Assembly (NCBI GenBank): GCA_016180855.1
Contig: JACPAL010000002.1
Span: 62,001 to 126,000, forward strand
Direction: 5' to 3'
DNA length: 64,000 bases
Source of the DNA: Deltaproteobacteria bacterium
Lineage (GTDB): Bacteria > UBA10199 > JACPAL01
Under the pieces are notes generated by a model. That model was not told where the DNA came from and did not search any database. It saw only the letters and a list, made by a program, of their open reading frames with translations. A program made the translations under genes and the position numbers. Shown in pieces: positions 34,701-42,784 of the stretch (position 1 is its first letter; every line of letters begins with the position of its first letter).

Positions 34701-35399
34701 GATCTTCGCCTTCCCGCCCCTCAGCAACGCGAGAAACAGAGCCAGATTCGTAATAAACTGGCACGGTTGGTTCATGACCTTCGCGACGGAAATCCGGTTG
34801 AGCAGAAGGATCTTCAGGCGATCCTCTCATTTTTTCAAAGAGATCTGGGACCATTCCACACAGAGATCGATACCACGCTCGTTGAATCGATCGGCGTTTT
34901 CAAGAGGCTCCTTCGCTATACGGAAGAGATCAATCGCTTTCCAGTCTCTGAGTCGGCCCCTGACGGTTATATAGAGGTTACAGACGATCCGGGTCTCATG
35001 TTTACACGCGGGAATTACCCCTCCAAGACCTGCCATCGGACAACTGAAAGAAAGAATTTTAATTTCAACGGTGAGATCCCCAACCCTGTCTTTCTGGGAC
35101 AGTTTAAATTGCTTCGACTCATCCTGACTGAAAATGGGGAGAGGGTAGAGGGGAGGATGCTTGTTGAAATTTCTGGCCCTCCAGAGGCGCCGGTTTTGCG
35201 TGGGACGAATCTTTACTCCAACGGTTTCAGGCTGGCCGAATTGATGCAAGCGGCCGTCAGGCTTTATGGGGGGCAATTGGGTATTTCAAAAGAAAGGATT
35301 TTTCTCCCCGATGAGCAGGAGACGAAAGGGACAAAGCCGCCAATACCGATCGATCCGAGGGATCATTTTCCGGGGATGTTTGCACTATTGAGGGAGTAA
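31752..35399 (+). CDS. Very large protein of unknown function (1215 residues)
   Basis: No family was recognised with confidence. Start is GTG 31752; no nearer ATG is plausible. Hydrophobic stretches occur only in the first 220 residues (about 52-75, 157-177, 195-213), followed by about 900 mostly helical, charged residues. A C-terminal domain from about 1076 (TDDPGLMFTRGNYPSKTC, then NPVFLGQFKLLRLIL, GRMLVEI and PVLRGTNLYSNG) loosely recalls a Cys-containing domain at the end of large proteins of other bacteria; this is from memory and unproven. Residues near 249-262 (SPLLERGGERG) come from a palindromic repeat. The 3' end overlaps dusB antisense by 143 bases. Confidence 0.75.
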   Translation: MPPFDANLERSSHAARGYSGFPSAYPQSGEEFLGSLKTEYGSLQSWWGLTKSAFTYLAPVVAIGSGGMLAGGRLFEWIARTRPNLLQRGGGVLNRGNFQLTFDELTSAWLWTGIFRARNGDESYGEASAKDCGEGIMARTFLNKSLQRVTGGPVNQHFVRFVMMPGFMALGGWLAEATIESKKSYREFMTASWGWELGYRFVGAFSMMHVQSNLLRLPKLAGLPSLHADDWSFVRRETLRQQWPLALGSPLLERGGERGFSQQFAYAPALTILPTLEIIFHGIKEAVQRPAPEVDPRMRERGWQEAFVGATRIENEGEAAEVIHYLLRDSGLPRDDQMGNFVRGILRRFPWNNSLKGLVDRQYHSLIQQWIGGRRKIVRATPDVEESVTDPREREAIQRRMDELMPRRTPEQALDEILRNPGDYNKDDVQIFLGCLLSADWQTLHRIGWGLHGSPFDDLDPTRRPLLIEEDPDVQMMRLALHPVRLKRIIELVTPEIAFICLLQRSSCEVPEEDPRTPLPQLNFLLTHHPDAVKKIVTDLYSYVGLDLDIAYEGKNFRDFMLPSPDDPPDLILRKLELAPLFVASLAEDFHDAQAELFLRAFNARIDRLAVQLTLAFTDVDPALDGVRAAVGSALLRFSENLVQARRTLWNSCDYAREKFDREYGSYFKALDNLSLRLAEHAVPAVFHLAVVHQNVSHLIPTLRWIMQTKPLLCREGVAKFWKMFSIFPSATRLEIESRLAEFQTQDSFRALYITLALASVNEKALVFAGELLPRLSLQDDRALFSRWEKLMIEFGAAFGIARHTLDSVDLTDRSAEVHIQRLEVEFRNNLLGPLVDVVGLNADEAAAFRASYERHPEVWWREDLIKHIALVSQFSEPLGREALKRLVLQLSRAEIREGRFVTDRYDYLRKIYGDVFVDQFAENRRYELDEVAASRERKSEEERQSSLYRETLAELEQLWITVGPTVAETEREIDHVFEVETIDLRLPAPQQREKQSQIRNKLARLVHDLRDGNPVEQKDLQAILSFFQRDLGPFHTEIDTTLVESIGVFKRLLRYTEEINRFPVSESAPDGYIEVTDDPGLMFTRGNYPSKTCHRTTERKNFNFNGEIPNPVFLGQFKLLRLILTENGERVEGRMLVEISGPPEAPVLRGTNLYSNGFRLAELMQAAVRLYGGQLGISKERIFLPDEQETKGTKPPIPIDPRDHFPGMFALLRE
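32498..32516. repeat. Perfect palindrome inside the 1215-residue gene
   Basis: CCCCCTTT-TAG-AAAGGGGG is a perfect eight-base inverted repeat with a three-base spacer. It is read as SPLLERGG in the gene and would read PPFLKGG on the other strand. Short repeats of this kind are normally intergenic; here it lies in frame. Confidence 0.5.
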
Positions 35400-36441
35400 C
35401 CTGCAGGAGCCTGCAAAGCTCGTCAAGGTTCTGCGCCTTCATCGCCATCGATCTTAAGGTTGCGGCCCCTGAGATGTTTCGCAGGTAGCCTGAGAGATGT
35501 TTTTTGACCCCCTCGAAGTGATTCCCCTGACGGATCTCTTGGTAGTAGCGTGCATGCTCCAAGGCGACCCCGAGACGCTCTTCACGGCTCGCCTCCCTGT
35601 TCTTAAAAATCCAGGGGTTGCCAATGGCTGAGCGGCCGATCAAGACCCCATCGACCCCGGTCTGTTCGATGCGGCGAATCGCCTCCTCAAGAGAGCCTAA
35701 ATCACCATTCCCCAGAATAAGGGTTCCACTCCTTTTTGCGATAGGGACCGCCTGTCTGATCGCCTCCCAGGAGGCAGAGCCCCGGTACATCTGTTTTAAG
35801 GTCCTTCCATGGATCGAGATCGCCGCCGGATGTTCAGACAAAAGGGTTTCAATCCATTGTTCAATAACGATCGTATCAAAACCGATCCGCGTCTTGACCG
35901 AATAGGGAATCAGACGACGCATCGTCTTTTCTCGGGAACCTCTTTTTTCATTCATTCGGTTGACGAGGGTGATGAGCTCTTCAGAAATTTTAAGTTCCTC
36001 GAGTGTCTGACCATGTGACCAGTCCTGAATTGCGGCCCGTGTGGCACGTATAATTTGCAGGGCCAGGGTGGGAAGAGTGATCAGTTTGGCCCCGCAATTC
36101 TGATTGGTGATCTTTTTGGCAGGGCAGCCCATATTGATGTCGATCCCGTCGAATCCGAGTTCGCAAACGACATGGGTTGCCCGATAGAAGTCATCCGGGT
36201 TCTGGCCAAAGATTTGAGCGACAACGGGCCGTTCGATCTCCGTATATTCAAGACCTCCGATGATTTTATCGGGGGCATAAAAAAGTCCCGTAGCGGTCGT
36301 AAATTCAGTGAAGGTGACATCAGGGGCACCGTAACGTGCGGTAATTGCCCGGCAGGCGGCATCGGTGACTCCATCCATCGGAGAGAGCCCGATAATCGGT
36401 TTCAACAGACGACTCCAAAATCCCAAAAAAGGCTGGTTCAT
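35257..36441 (-). CDS. dusB: tRNA-dihydrouridine synthase (DusB-like)
   Basis: This flavin enzyme reduces uridine in tRNA. The 394-residue product opens with MNQPFLGFWSRLLKPIIGLSP and has DGVTDAACRA, GFDGIDINMGCPAKKI with the catalytic Cys, SIHGRTLKQMY and LILGNGDLGSLEEA, with GVDGVLIGRSAIGNPWIF after it. A 35-residue insert (near 165-200) separates two TIM-barrel blocks. Start at 36441 avoids overlap with maf and fits the family. The last 45 residues lie beyond the Dus domain and overlap the 1215-residue gene antisense. Confidence 0.9.
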   Translation of the reverse strand: MNQPFLGFWSRLLKPIIGLSPMDGVTDAACRAITARYGAPDVTFTEFTTATGLFYAPDKIIGGLEYTEIERPVVAQIFGQNPDDFYRATHVVCELGFDGIDINMGCPAKKITNQNCGAKLITLPTLALQIIRATRAAIQDWSHGQTLEELKISEELITLVNRMNEKRGSREKTMRRLIPYSVKTRIGFDTIVIEQWIETLLSEHPAAISIHGRTLKQMYRGSASWEAIRQAVPIAKRSGTLILGNGDLGSLEEAIRRIEQTGVDGVLIGRSAIGNPWIFKNREASREERLGVALEHARYYQEIRQGNHFEGVKKHLSGYLRNISGAATLRSMAMKAQNLDELCRLLQVTPSIVQTSPENDPSDRSVLAALSLSSPAHRGEKSFLLKYPIAPHKA

Positions 36442-36469
36442 CCGCCGCTTATAGGGCACTGTTATCGGA

Positions 36470-37057
36470 ATGACAATCCGCTTTGTTCTCGCCTCAACCT
36501 CGCCTCGCCGCTCTGAACTTTTGCGCACCCTCGGGATCCCTTTTGAGACGATCTCTCCCTTGTTTAAGGAGGTACCGACAGATCATTCTGTCTCGGACGA
36601 GGCTCTTTATTTTGCGGAGGCAAAGGCCCGGTCGGTCGCCAAACTCTATCCCAAGGCATTGATCCTTGGGAGTGACACCCTCATCGAACTGGAAGGGGAA
36701 AAGATTGGAAAACCGGAGAATGACGACATGGCCAGAGAGATTCTCAAAAAACTCTCCGGTAAAACACACCGGTTGTACACAGCGGTTGTTTTATTGAACA
36801 CGAACGATGATTCGATCCGTCGTCATGTGGAAGAGGTTTTGATCACGTTTCGGGAAATTTCTCTTCAGGAGATTGAGGCATATGTTGCAACGGGAGAGCC
36901 GATCGGGAAGGCGGGGGCTTATGCGATCCAGGGGGGAGGGAAAAAGTTTGCAATCGACATCAAGGGGGATTTGCAGGCGGTGGTTGGCCTTCCGTTGAGG
37001 GTGATTCAGCAGTGGTTAAAGGAATTTATGGGGCACGACACTAACGAGAAAAGGTAA
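36470..37057 (+). CDS. maf: Maf-family nucleotide pyrophosphatase
   Basis: The 195-residue product has FVLASTSPRRSELLRTLGI at the N-terminus, ALILGSDTLIELEGEKIGKP with the catalytic Asp, and GKAGAYAIQGGG near the C-terminus. All are diagnostic of Maf/YhdE house-cleaning dTTP/UTP or m7GTP pyrophosphatases. Subfamily was not resolved. It diverges from dusB with a 28-base gap, and its 3' end overlaps the lipoprotein gene by 17 bases. Confidence 0.93.
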   Translation: MTIRFVLASTSPRRSELLRTLGIPFETISPLFKEVPTDHSVSDEALYFAEAKARSVAKLYPKALILGSDTLIELEGEKIGKPENDDMAREILKKLSGKTHRLYTAVVLLNTNDDSIRRHVEEVLITFREISLQEIEAYVATGEPIGKAGAYAIQGGGKKFAIDIKGDLQAVVGLPLRVIQQWLKEFMGHDTNEKR

Positions 37058-38381
37058 TGGAACTTCCGTTTTCAAAAGAGATCGGACCGTCGGTGAGGTC
37101 ATCAATCGTGACGGTTGTTTCTGCCAAGAAATCATCATGCGCCCTTGTGGCCGGGGCGGGGCACTGGGAAATATCCCGCTCAACAATCACAACGGTCACT
37201 TCAGTTGCTCGATCTTCCGGCAAATGACCTCTTAAAGCGGCCGATAAATTTACAAACTCAAGTCCACCCACTTCAACCCCTTCCAGTCCCTCTTCTTCCC
37301 CTGCACAGGCGAAGGTTCCACCCGTAGAGGGATCAATGAGATGGACCTCGATTTCTGAGAGAGAGTGTTCATTGTTGGATCCCAGGACCTTTATGCGATC
37401 AACTTTTAGTCCTCCCTCCTCAATCGGTGCTAGTGTTGCGAAGAGCGGCTCGTAGGTTTCCAGGCTCCCAATCTCGAGTTGTGCCACGTTGGTATCAAGG
37501 GGCAGGCTCTCTCCCCGTTGAAGATCGGCAAGGGTCATGACCTGTGAAGTTGCCAGTACCCGGTCTTTCCAGATATCAAAGGGGCCCGGACAGGCGCCTT
37601 CATCGCGATCGACCAACAGGAGACGCAGCCAGGTCGCCTCGGTTGTTTCAGGCATCGATCTGATTTTTACAAAGGGGTAGAGGAGGTTGTCATAATCGAC
37701 CTCGGGCTCATCGACCGATTCAAGTCCCTCATTCGGACCGATACAGGCGAGTGTCCTGTTGGTCCAGACATCGACGAGGTGGATCTCAATCTCTGGCCTT
37801 GAACCCTCCCCATATTCAGTGGACATGAATCGAAGCGATTTAAGTCGCAGATTTAAAATCTCAGAGAGGGTGATGGGTGTTGTTTCTATTGTTCTCTCTT
37901 GGAGTGCGAGGTAGCCCGTCTTCTGGTCTTTTAGCGAGAACGAACCGGAAGTGAATTGATCGTAGGTCAATTCCTTGGTTTCACCGAGGAGTTTACTGTT
38001 TGTCGCATTTATTTGATTTGGGCAGTGTCGCGAATCCCTTTCATAAATAGCGAATTTGAATCTGGAGACCTCCGTCAGGCGGGAGCCTTCTATCGGGATA
38101 AGGGTAGCGTCAAGTTCCGTGTAGTCAGTTCCAGGTTGCTGGACAACCTGCATACCATGTTCCTGTCCGGCACAGAGGACGGCGTGGCCGGTTGTGGAAT
38201 CAATGACATAGACTTCTATTTCGGCATTCCGATACTCCACAAAGTCTTTTTCAAATCGGAGACCCTTGACGTGAAAAAGCCTAAGCTCATCCAGGGAGAC
38301 GGGGATTGGTGGAACGGAACTTCCCCCTCCACAGGCAAGAAGGGCGGCAGCTAGTAGCAGAACAGGAAGGATACGCCTCAT
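37041..38381 (-). CDS. Lipoprotein with three tandem repeats of about 135 residues
   Basis: The 446-residue product has a lipobox ALLACGGG (Cys near residue 17) and then three homologous units starting at about 28, 168 and 308. Each unit contains EIEVxxID followed by a T-rich turn and C(A/I)G, then G(L/M)xxV. Farther on comes RDxxxCP and a closing xVTxxDL-type strand, giving two Cys per unit that may pair. It looks like a surface-exposed beta domain array. No family recognised. Confidence 0.7.
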   Translation of the reverse strand: MRRILPVLLLAAALLACGGGSSVPPIPVSLDELRLFHVKGLRFEKDFVEYRNAEIEVYVIDSTTGHAVLCAGQEHGMQVVQQPGTDYTELDATLIPIEGSRLTEVSRFKFAIYERDSRHCPNQINATNSKLLGETKELTYDQFTSGSFSLKDQKTGYLALQERTIETTPITLSEILNLRLKSLRFMSTEYGEGSRPEIEIHLVDVWTNRTLACIGPNEGLESVDEPEVDYDNLLYPFVKIRSMPETTEATWLRLLLVDRDEGACPGPFDIWKDRVLATSQVMTLADLQRGESLPLDTNVAQLEIGSLETYEPLFATLAPIEEGGLKVDRIKVLGSNNEHSLSEIEVHLIDPSTGGTFACAGEEEGLEGVEVGGLEFVNLSAALRGHLPEDRATEVTVVIVERDISQCPAPATRAHDDFLAETTVTIDDLTDGPISFENGSSITFSR

Positions 38382-38449
38382 TTGGGGTTATTATCGGTTC
38401 GTCGTTGAACCCAGTTTCCATTGTTTTTCTTATGTGATATGGAGGGGTT

Positions 38450-39244
38450 ATGCCACCTCTCCTCATTTTTCTCCTGGTTTTGTTTGGGCTTTCGATCGGC
38501 AGCTTTTTAAATGTCGTCATTGCCCGCCTCCCAAAACAGCACTCAATTGTCGTTCCCCGATCCCACTGCCCTGATTGCGGGCTCTCCCTCCATTGGTACG
38601 ATAATATTCCCCTCTTAAGTTATCTCCTGCTCGGAGGGCATTGTCGCTTCTGTAAGAAGCCGATCTCCTTTCGGTATCCTCTTGTGGAGTTGATATCCGG
38701 TTTTCTTATTTTTCTTCTTTATCTGCAATTCGGAGATGTCAAAATTGTCCTTCTTTATTTTCTTTTTTTGGCCTCCCCCCTCATCGCCATCACCTTTATT
38801 GATTTGAGCCACAAGGTGATCCCGAATGTTATCTCACTCCCGGGTATTCCCGCAGGTCTTCTCGTCTCCCTTCTCATTTACGGTTTCCAGGTTGAGATTC
38901 TTTGGCGCTCTCTCATCGGGATGGCCGCGGGTGGCGGGCTCCTGTTTCTCATCGCGTGGCTTTATGAAAAGTTAAGAAGGCGTGAGGGGATCGGGATGGG
39001 GGATGTCAAATTGATTGCGATGCTTGGTGCCTTTTTGGGCTGGAAGGGTGTTTTTTTCGTCCTCATGATCAGTTCACTCTTGGGTTCATTAACAGGGCTT
39101 GTGATGATGGTCATCTCCAGGAAAAATCTTCAGTACGAAATTCCATATGGGCCTTTTCTTGCTGCCGCCGCGCTCCTCTATCTTTTTATCGGGCAGGAGA
39201 TGATTCATTTCTATTTTGAGGTCACCGCGCACCTTTATAATTAG
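38450..39244 (+). CDS. pilD: Prepilin peptidase (A24 family)
   Basis: PilD/GspO-type bifunctional enzyme cleaves and N-methylates type IV pilins and type II secretion pseudopilins. The 264-residue membrane protein has the N-terminal zinc-type motif CPDC with CRFCKK 24 residues on, then the aspartic protease sites DLSHKVIPN and GMGDVKL. GGAGGGG precedes the ATG. No pilin genes are in the window. It precedes the HTH-aro gene string. Confidence 0.93.
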   Translation: MPPLLIFLLVLFGLSIGSFLNVVIARLPKQHSIVVPRSHCPDCGLSLHWYDNIPLLSYLLLGGHCRFCKKPISFRYPLVELISGFLIFLLYLQFGDVKIVLLYFLFLASPLIAITFIDLSHKVIPNVISLPGIPAGLLVSLLIYGFQVEILWRSLIGMAAGGGLLFLIAWLYEKLRRREGIGMGDVKLIAMLGAFLGWKGVFFVLMISSLLGSLTGLVMMVISRKNLQYEIPYGPFLAAAALLYLFIGQEMIHFYFEVTAHLYN

Positions 39245-39345
39245 ACTTAATTATATTATAATTTTATATAATTATGGTCTTATTTATTTTATCTATACTA
39301 TTTTGTTTAAACGGGACTTTTCTTGTGATATAGGAATGTCTTGTT
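39245..39345. other. AT-rich intergenic stretch before the HTH gene
   Basis: About 100 bases, strongly AT-rich (repeated TTATATTATAATTTTATATA-like runs), clearly different from the surrounding base composition. It may hold the promoter of the HTH-aro operon, but no convincing -35/-10 pair was chosen. Confidence 0.4.
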
Positions 39346-39351
39346 GAACGA

Positions 39352-39558
39352 ATGACATCCCATAAAAAAAACAACGTAAGGAAGATTCGCGAAGAGCTCT
39401 TGATCAGCAAGGCTGAACTGGCCAGAAAGGCGGGAGTCTCTGCCCTGACGATCAATCGGATAGAGGCAGGCCTGGAGTGCCGCATGGATACCATGAGAAA
39501 GATCATTTTGGCCTTAGGACTCAAGTTGTCTGATAAAGACAAGGTCTTTTCTGTTTAG
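39352..39558 (+). CDS. Small XRE-type helix-turn-helix regulator
   Basis: The 68-residue product is a single HTH domain: [20 protein letters not shown] followed by [12 protein letters not shown] and [12 protein letters not shown], the classic Xre/Cro fold. Such small proteins bind DNA as dimers. It lies 23 bases before aroC, so it is probably in the same operon and may regulate it or itself through the AT-rich leader. Confidence 0.82.
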   Translation: MTSHKKNNVRKIREELLISKAELARKAGVSALTINRIEAGLECRMDTMRKIILALGLKLSDKDKVFSV

Positions 39559-39581
39559 ACGAGAACCCTCGGATTTTTTCT

Positions 39582-40742
39582 ATGCTTCGATACCTCACGG
39601 CTGGTGAATCGCACGGCAAGGCCCTCGTTGTCATTTTGGAGGGGATTCCTGCCGGTGTGCCGGTCAAGGAAGAAGAGATTAATCGGCAGCTTGCACGGCG
39701 CCAGAGGGGATATGGTCGCGGAGTCCGGATGAAAATTGAGCAGGATCGTGTCGAGGTTCTCTCCGGCATCCGGGCTGGAAAAACGCTCGGTTCACCGATT
39801 GCCATGAAAATTGACAATAAAGATTGGGCCCATTGGTCAAAGATCATGGATGTCGCCCAGGATGATGAGGGGCAAACCAAGGTGGTTCACCATCCCCGTC
39901 CCGGTCACGCCGATTTGGCGGGTGGGATGAAATATGACCACCACGATCTTCGGAATATACTGGAGAGGGCGAGTGCGCGGGAAACAGCGGCCCGAGTGGC
40001 AGCGGGGGGCGTGGCTCGCATTTTTCTGGAAGAGTTCGGTATCAAGGTGGTCGGTCATGTGATCAATATCGGTGGTGCTGTGACGGGTGTGCAAAGGCCA
40101 TCCTGGAAGGAGATTGTCAAAAAATCTGAAGAGAGTCCGGTTCGTTGTATCGATCCGGAGGCTGAAAAGAAGATGATTGCCAGAATTGACGAGGCTAAAA
40201 AAAATGGGGACTCCCTCGGAGGGGTTTTTGAGATCATTGTGGAAGGGGTGCCGGTTGGGCTTGGCAGTCACGTTCAGTGGGACCGCAGATTGGACGGACG
40301 ACTGGCCCAGGCCGTTATGAGTATCCAGGCAATCAAGGGGGTAGAGATCGGGAACGGTTTTACGTCGGCCAACCTTTTTGGATCGGAGGTTCACGACGAG
40401 ATTTTTTACAAAAAAGGGCAAGGGTATTATCGGAAGACAAACAATGCCGGCGGGCTCGAAGGGGGGATTTCCAACGGGATGCCGCTTGTGCTTCGTGCCG
40501 CTATGAAGCCGCTCTCCACGTTGATCCGTCCGCTCCAGTCGGTCCATATTATCACCAAGGAGATTCATCTGGCCACGGTGGAAAGGACGGATGTCACGGC
40601 GGTTCCGGCGGCGGCCGTGATCGGTGAGAACGTTGTCGCCCTGACACTCGCCGAGATTTTTTTGGAAAAATTTGGTGGAGACTCCCTCAAAGAGGTTCGG
40701 CGAAACTACGAAGGCTATCTGGAGCAGACGGAAAAATTCTAG
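39582..40742 (+). CDS. aroC: Chorismate synthase
   Basis: AroC makes chorismate from EPSP with reduced FMN, the last shikimate step. The 386-residue product has [23 protein letters not shown]-type N-terminal residues, [44 protein letters not shown] and SGEV-type late blocks. Length is typical. It heads aroC-aroK-aroB-aroQ, genes for four of the seven shikimate steps. Confidence 0.97.
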   Translation: MLRYLTAGESHGKALVVILEGIPAGVPVKEEEINRQLARRQRGYGRGVRMKIEQDRVEVLSGIRAGKTLGSPIAMKIDNKDWAHWSKIMDVAQDDEGQTKVVHHPRPGHADLAGGMKYDHHDLRNILERASARETAARVAAGGVARIFLEEFGIKVVGHVINIGGAVTGVQRPSWKEIVKKSEESPVRCIDPEAEKKMIARIDEAKKNGDSLGGVFEIIVEGVPVGLGSHVQWDRRLDGRLAQAVMSIQAIKGVEIGNGFTSANLFGSEVHDEIFYKKGQGYYRKTNNAGGLEGGISNGMPLVLRAAMKPLSTLIRPLQSVHIITKEIHLATVERTDVTAVPAAAVIGENVVALTLAEIFLEKFGGDSLKEVRRNYEGYLEQTEKF

Positions 40743-40747
40743 TCTTT

Positions 40748-41275
40748 ATGTTGGGTAAAAAGAACAGGATTATTTTAACAGGCTTCATGGGGACCGGGAA
40801 AACAGTTGTTGGCAAGATGTTGGCCGAGAAACTTTCCTATCAATTTCTGGATACCGATCAGATGGTGGAGCAGGAGGCCAAAAAGACCGTCATGGAGATT
40901 TTTGAAAGGGAAGGGGAGACCTCCTTTCGCCGGAGGGAGAAGGAGATGGTCAAGAAGGCACTTCAAAAAGAGAAGGTGGTTATTTCCACCGGTGGGGGTG
41001 CCGTGATGGATCCGGAGAATCTGGCGTTGTTCAAGGAAAATGGCCTTCTGATTGCCCTTTCGGCGACACCGGAGGTGATCTATGAAAGGGTCCGCTCCAT
41101 GAAGACAAGGCCTCTCTTGAAAGATCGGGATGAACTCCAGACGATCAAGAACCTGCTTTCCAGTCGGTCTCCCTTCTACCAGAAAGCCGATCTTATCCTG
41201 GATAGTAGTGGCAATCATCTTGAGTCCGTTGTGAGCGAGATAATGAAGGCGCTTCATGAAAATTCTAAAAGCTGA
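40748..41275 (+). CDS. aroK: Shikimate kinase
   Basis: The 175-residue P-loop kinase has GFMGTGKTVVGKMLA as its Walker A region, FLDTDQMVEQ and FRRREKEMV for shikimate binding, and VISTGGGAVMDPEN. Five bases separate it from aroC; its 3' end overlaps aroB by 20 bases. Confidence 0.95.
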   Translation: MLGKKNRIILTGFMGTGKTVVGKMLAEKLSYQFLDTDQMVEQEAKKTVMEIFEREGETSFRRREKEMVKKALQKEKVVISTGGGAVMDPENLALFKENGLLIALSATPEVIYERVRSMKTRPLLKDRDELQTIKNLLSSRSPFYQKADLILDSSGNHLESVVSEIMKALHENSKS

Positions 41276-42329
41276 TTTGCGGTCGCGTCGTTATGAGGTT
41301 CATGTCGGTCGTGAAGAGGTTTTCAAAAAACTTGTTTTTCTCTTAAGGGGAACCTCTCCGGTTCTTATCACAACAGCCCCCATCGCCGCTCGCTGTCTCC
41401 GGTCACTCGAGAGAAGATTGGGATCGGGCATACCATTTAGGAAAATACTGATTTCAGACGGGGAGCGGTTCAAAAATTCAAAAACGGTTGAGTCCGTTTA
41501 TCGACGACTACTTCAGATAGGGGCTGATCGAAAGACGCCCTTGTTGCTATTGGGTGGCGGTGTTGTCGGTGATCTGGGCGGATTTGTCGCCTCCACTTAT
41601 TTGCGGGGGCTCCCTTATTTCCATCTCCCTACCACCCTGCTTGCCCAGGTTGATTCGAGTATTGGAGGAAAGGTCGGGATTGACCGGCCGGAGGGGAAAA
41701 ATCTTATCGGTTCCTTCTACCAGCCATCGGCTGTTTTCTGTAATGTGGCCTCTCTCCTCTCCCTGCCGCGTCGTGATTTTCTCTCTGGCATGGCAGAGGT
41801 GATCAAATATGCCTTGATCCGTGACGAAAATTTTTTCAGATTCCTCATGGCCCACCGGGATGGGATTCTTGAGAGAGATTTGTCCCTCATGGAAGAGATC
41901 GTTGCTCGGTCGATTCAACACAAAATTTGGGTAACGACTCGGGATGAGAGAGAAGAAAAAGGACTCCGGGAAATCCTCAATTTTGGCCATACCTTTGGAC
42001 ATGCCCTGGAAAAGGAGACGGCGTACCGCTCTTTTCGTCATGGAGAGGCAATCTCTATCGGAATGGTGATCGCCACGAAGATATCGGTCCGTCTTAAGCT
42101 TTGCCATCCTGGTCTGGTCGAGGAAGTCAAAGGGGTCTTGCGATCATTCCGATTACCAACGGAGTCCCCCTCTTTCGCCCCTTCGCGATGGCTGCGGGCA
42201 ATTCGGGTTGACAAAAAGAGCACAAGGGGGATGATTCATTTTGTCTTTTTGAAGGGGATCGGTCGTGTCATTGTTGAAACAATAGCACCGGAACGTCTGG
42301 TTCGGTTTGTCGGGGAGGGCTCGACATGA
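41256..42329 (+). CDS. aroB: 3-dehydroquinate synthase
   Basis: The 357-residue NAD- and metal-dependent enzyme has LLLGGGVVGDLGGFVASTYL, HLPTTLLAQVDSSIGGKVGI and the metal-site segments EVIKYALI and LNFGHTFGHALE. The start at 41256 lies within aroK with AAGG upstream. It ends overlapping aroQ as ATGA. Confidence 0.96.
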   Translation: MKILKADLRSRRYEVHVGREEVFKKLVFLLRGTSPVLITTAPIAARCLRSLERRLGSGIPFRKILISDGERFKNSKTVESVYRRLLQIGADRKTPLLLLGGGVVGDLGGFVASTYLRGLPYFHLPTTLLAQVDSSIGGKVGIDRPEGKNLIGSFYQPSAVFCNVASLLSLPRRDFLSGMAEVIKYALIRDENFFRFLMAHRDGILERDLSLMEEIVARSIQHKIWVTTRDEREEKGLREILNFGHTFGHALEKETAYRSFRHGEAISIGMVIATKISVRLKLCHPGLVEEVKGVLRSFRLPTESPSFAPSRWLRAIRVDKKSTRGMIHFVFLKGIGRVIVETIAPERLVRFVGEGST

Positions 42330-42778
42330 AGGCTTCAAAGAAAATACTGGTTATTCACGGTCCCAACCTCAATCTTTTGGGAAAGAGGGAACAGAAGATT
42401 TATGGAAAGGTGACGCTCTCCTCGATCAATGAGGCGTTGGCCCGCGAAGCGAAAAAGGAAGGCGTCGGGATTGAGTTTTTTCAGTCAAATCACGAGGGGG
42501 AGATTGTGAGCAGGATTCAGAGGGCTGATCAGGATTGTGATGCGATCGTTATCAACCCGGCTGCCTTTACCCATACCAGCGTGGCGATCCGCGATGCGAT
42601 TGCGGCAATCTCGGCGCCTGTCATCGAGGTTCACCTGTCCAACATTCATGCCCGTGAGGCATTCCGAAAGGAATCGTATATTTCACCTGTCGCACGGGGC
42701 GTTGTGTTTGGTTTTGGAAAGGGGAGTTACCTGCTCGGATTGAAGGGAGCGATCTCTCTTTTAAAAAAGGGTACTTAA
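42326..42778 (+). CDS. aroQ: Type II 3-dehydroquinate dehydratase
   Basis: The 150-residue dodecameric-type enzyme has VIHGPNLNLLGKRE, INPAAFTHTSVAIRDAI and EVHLSNIHARE with the catalytic His. A conserved Tyr lies in the N-terminal loop (KIYG). Translationally coupled to aroB. Confidence 0.96.
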   Translation: MKASKKILVIHGPNLNLLGKREQKIYGKVTLSSINEALAREAKKEGVGIEFFQSNHEGEIVSRIQRADQDCDAIVINPAAFTHTSVAIRDAIAAISAPVIEVHLSNIHAREAFRKESYISPVARGVVFGFGKGSYLLGLKGAISLLKKGT

Positions 42779-42784
42779 AACGTT

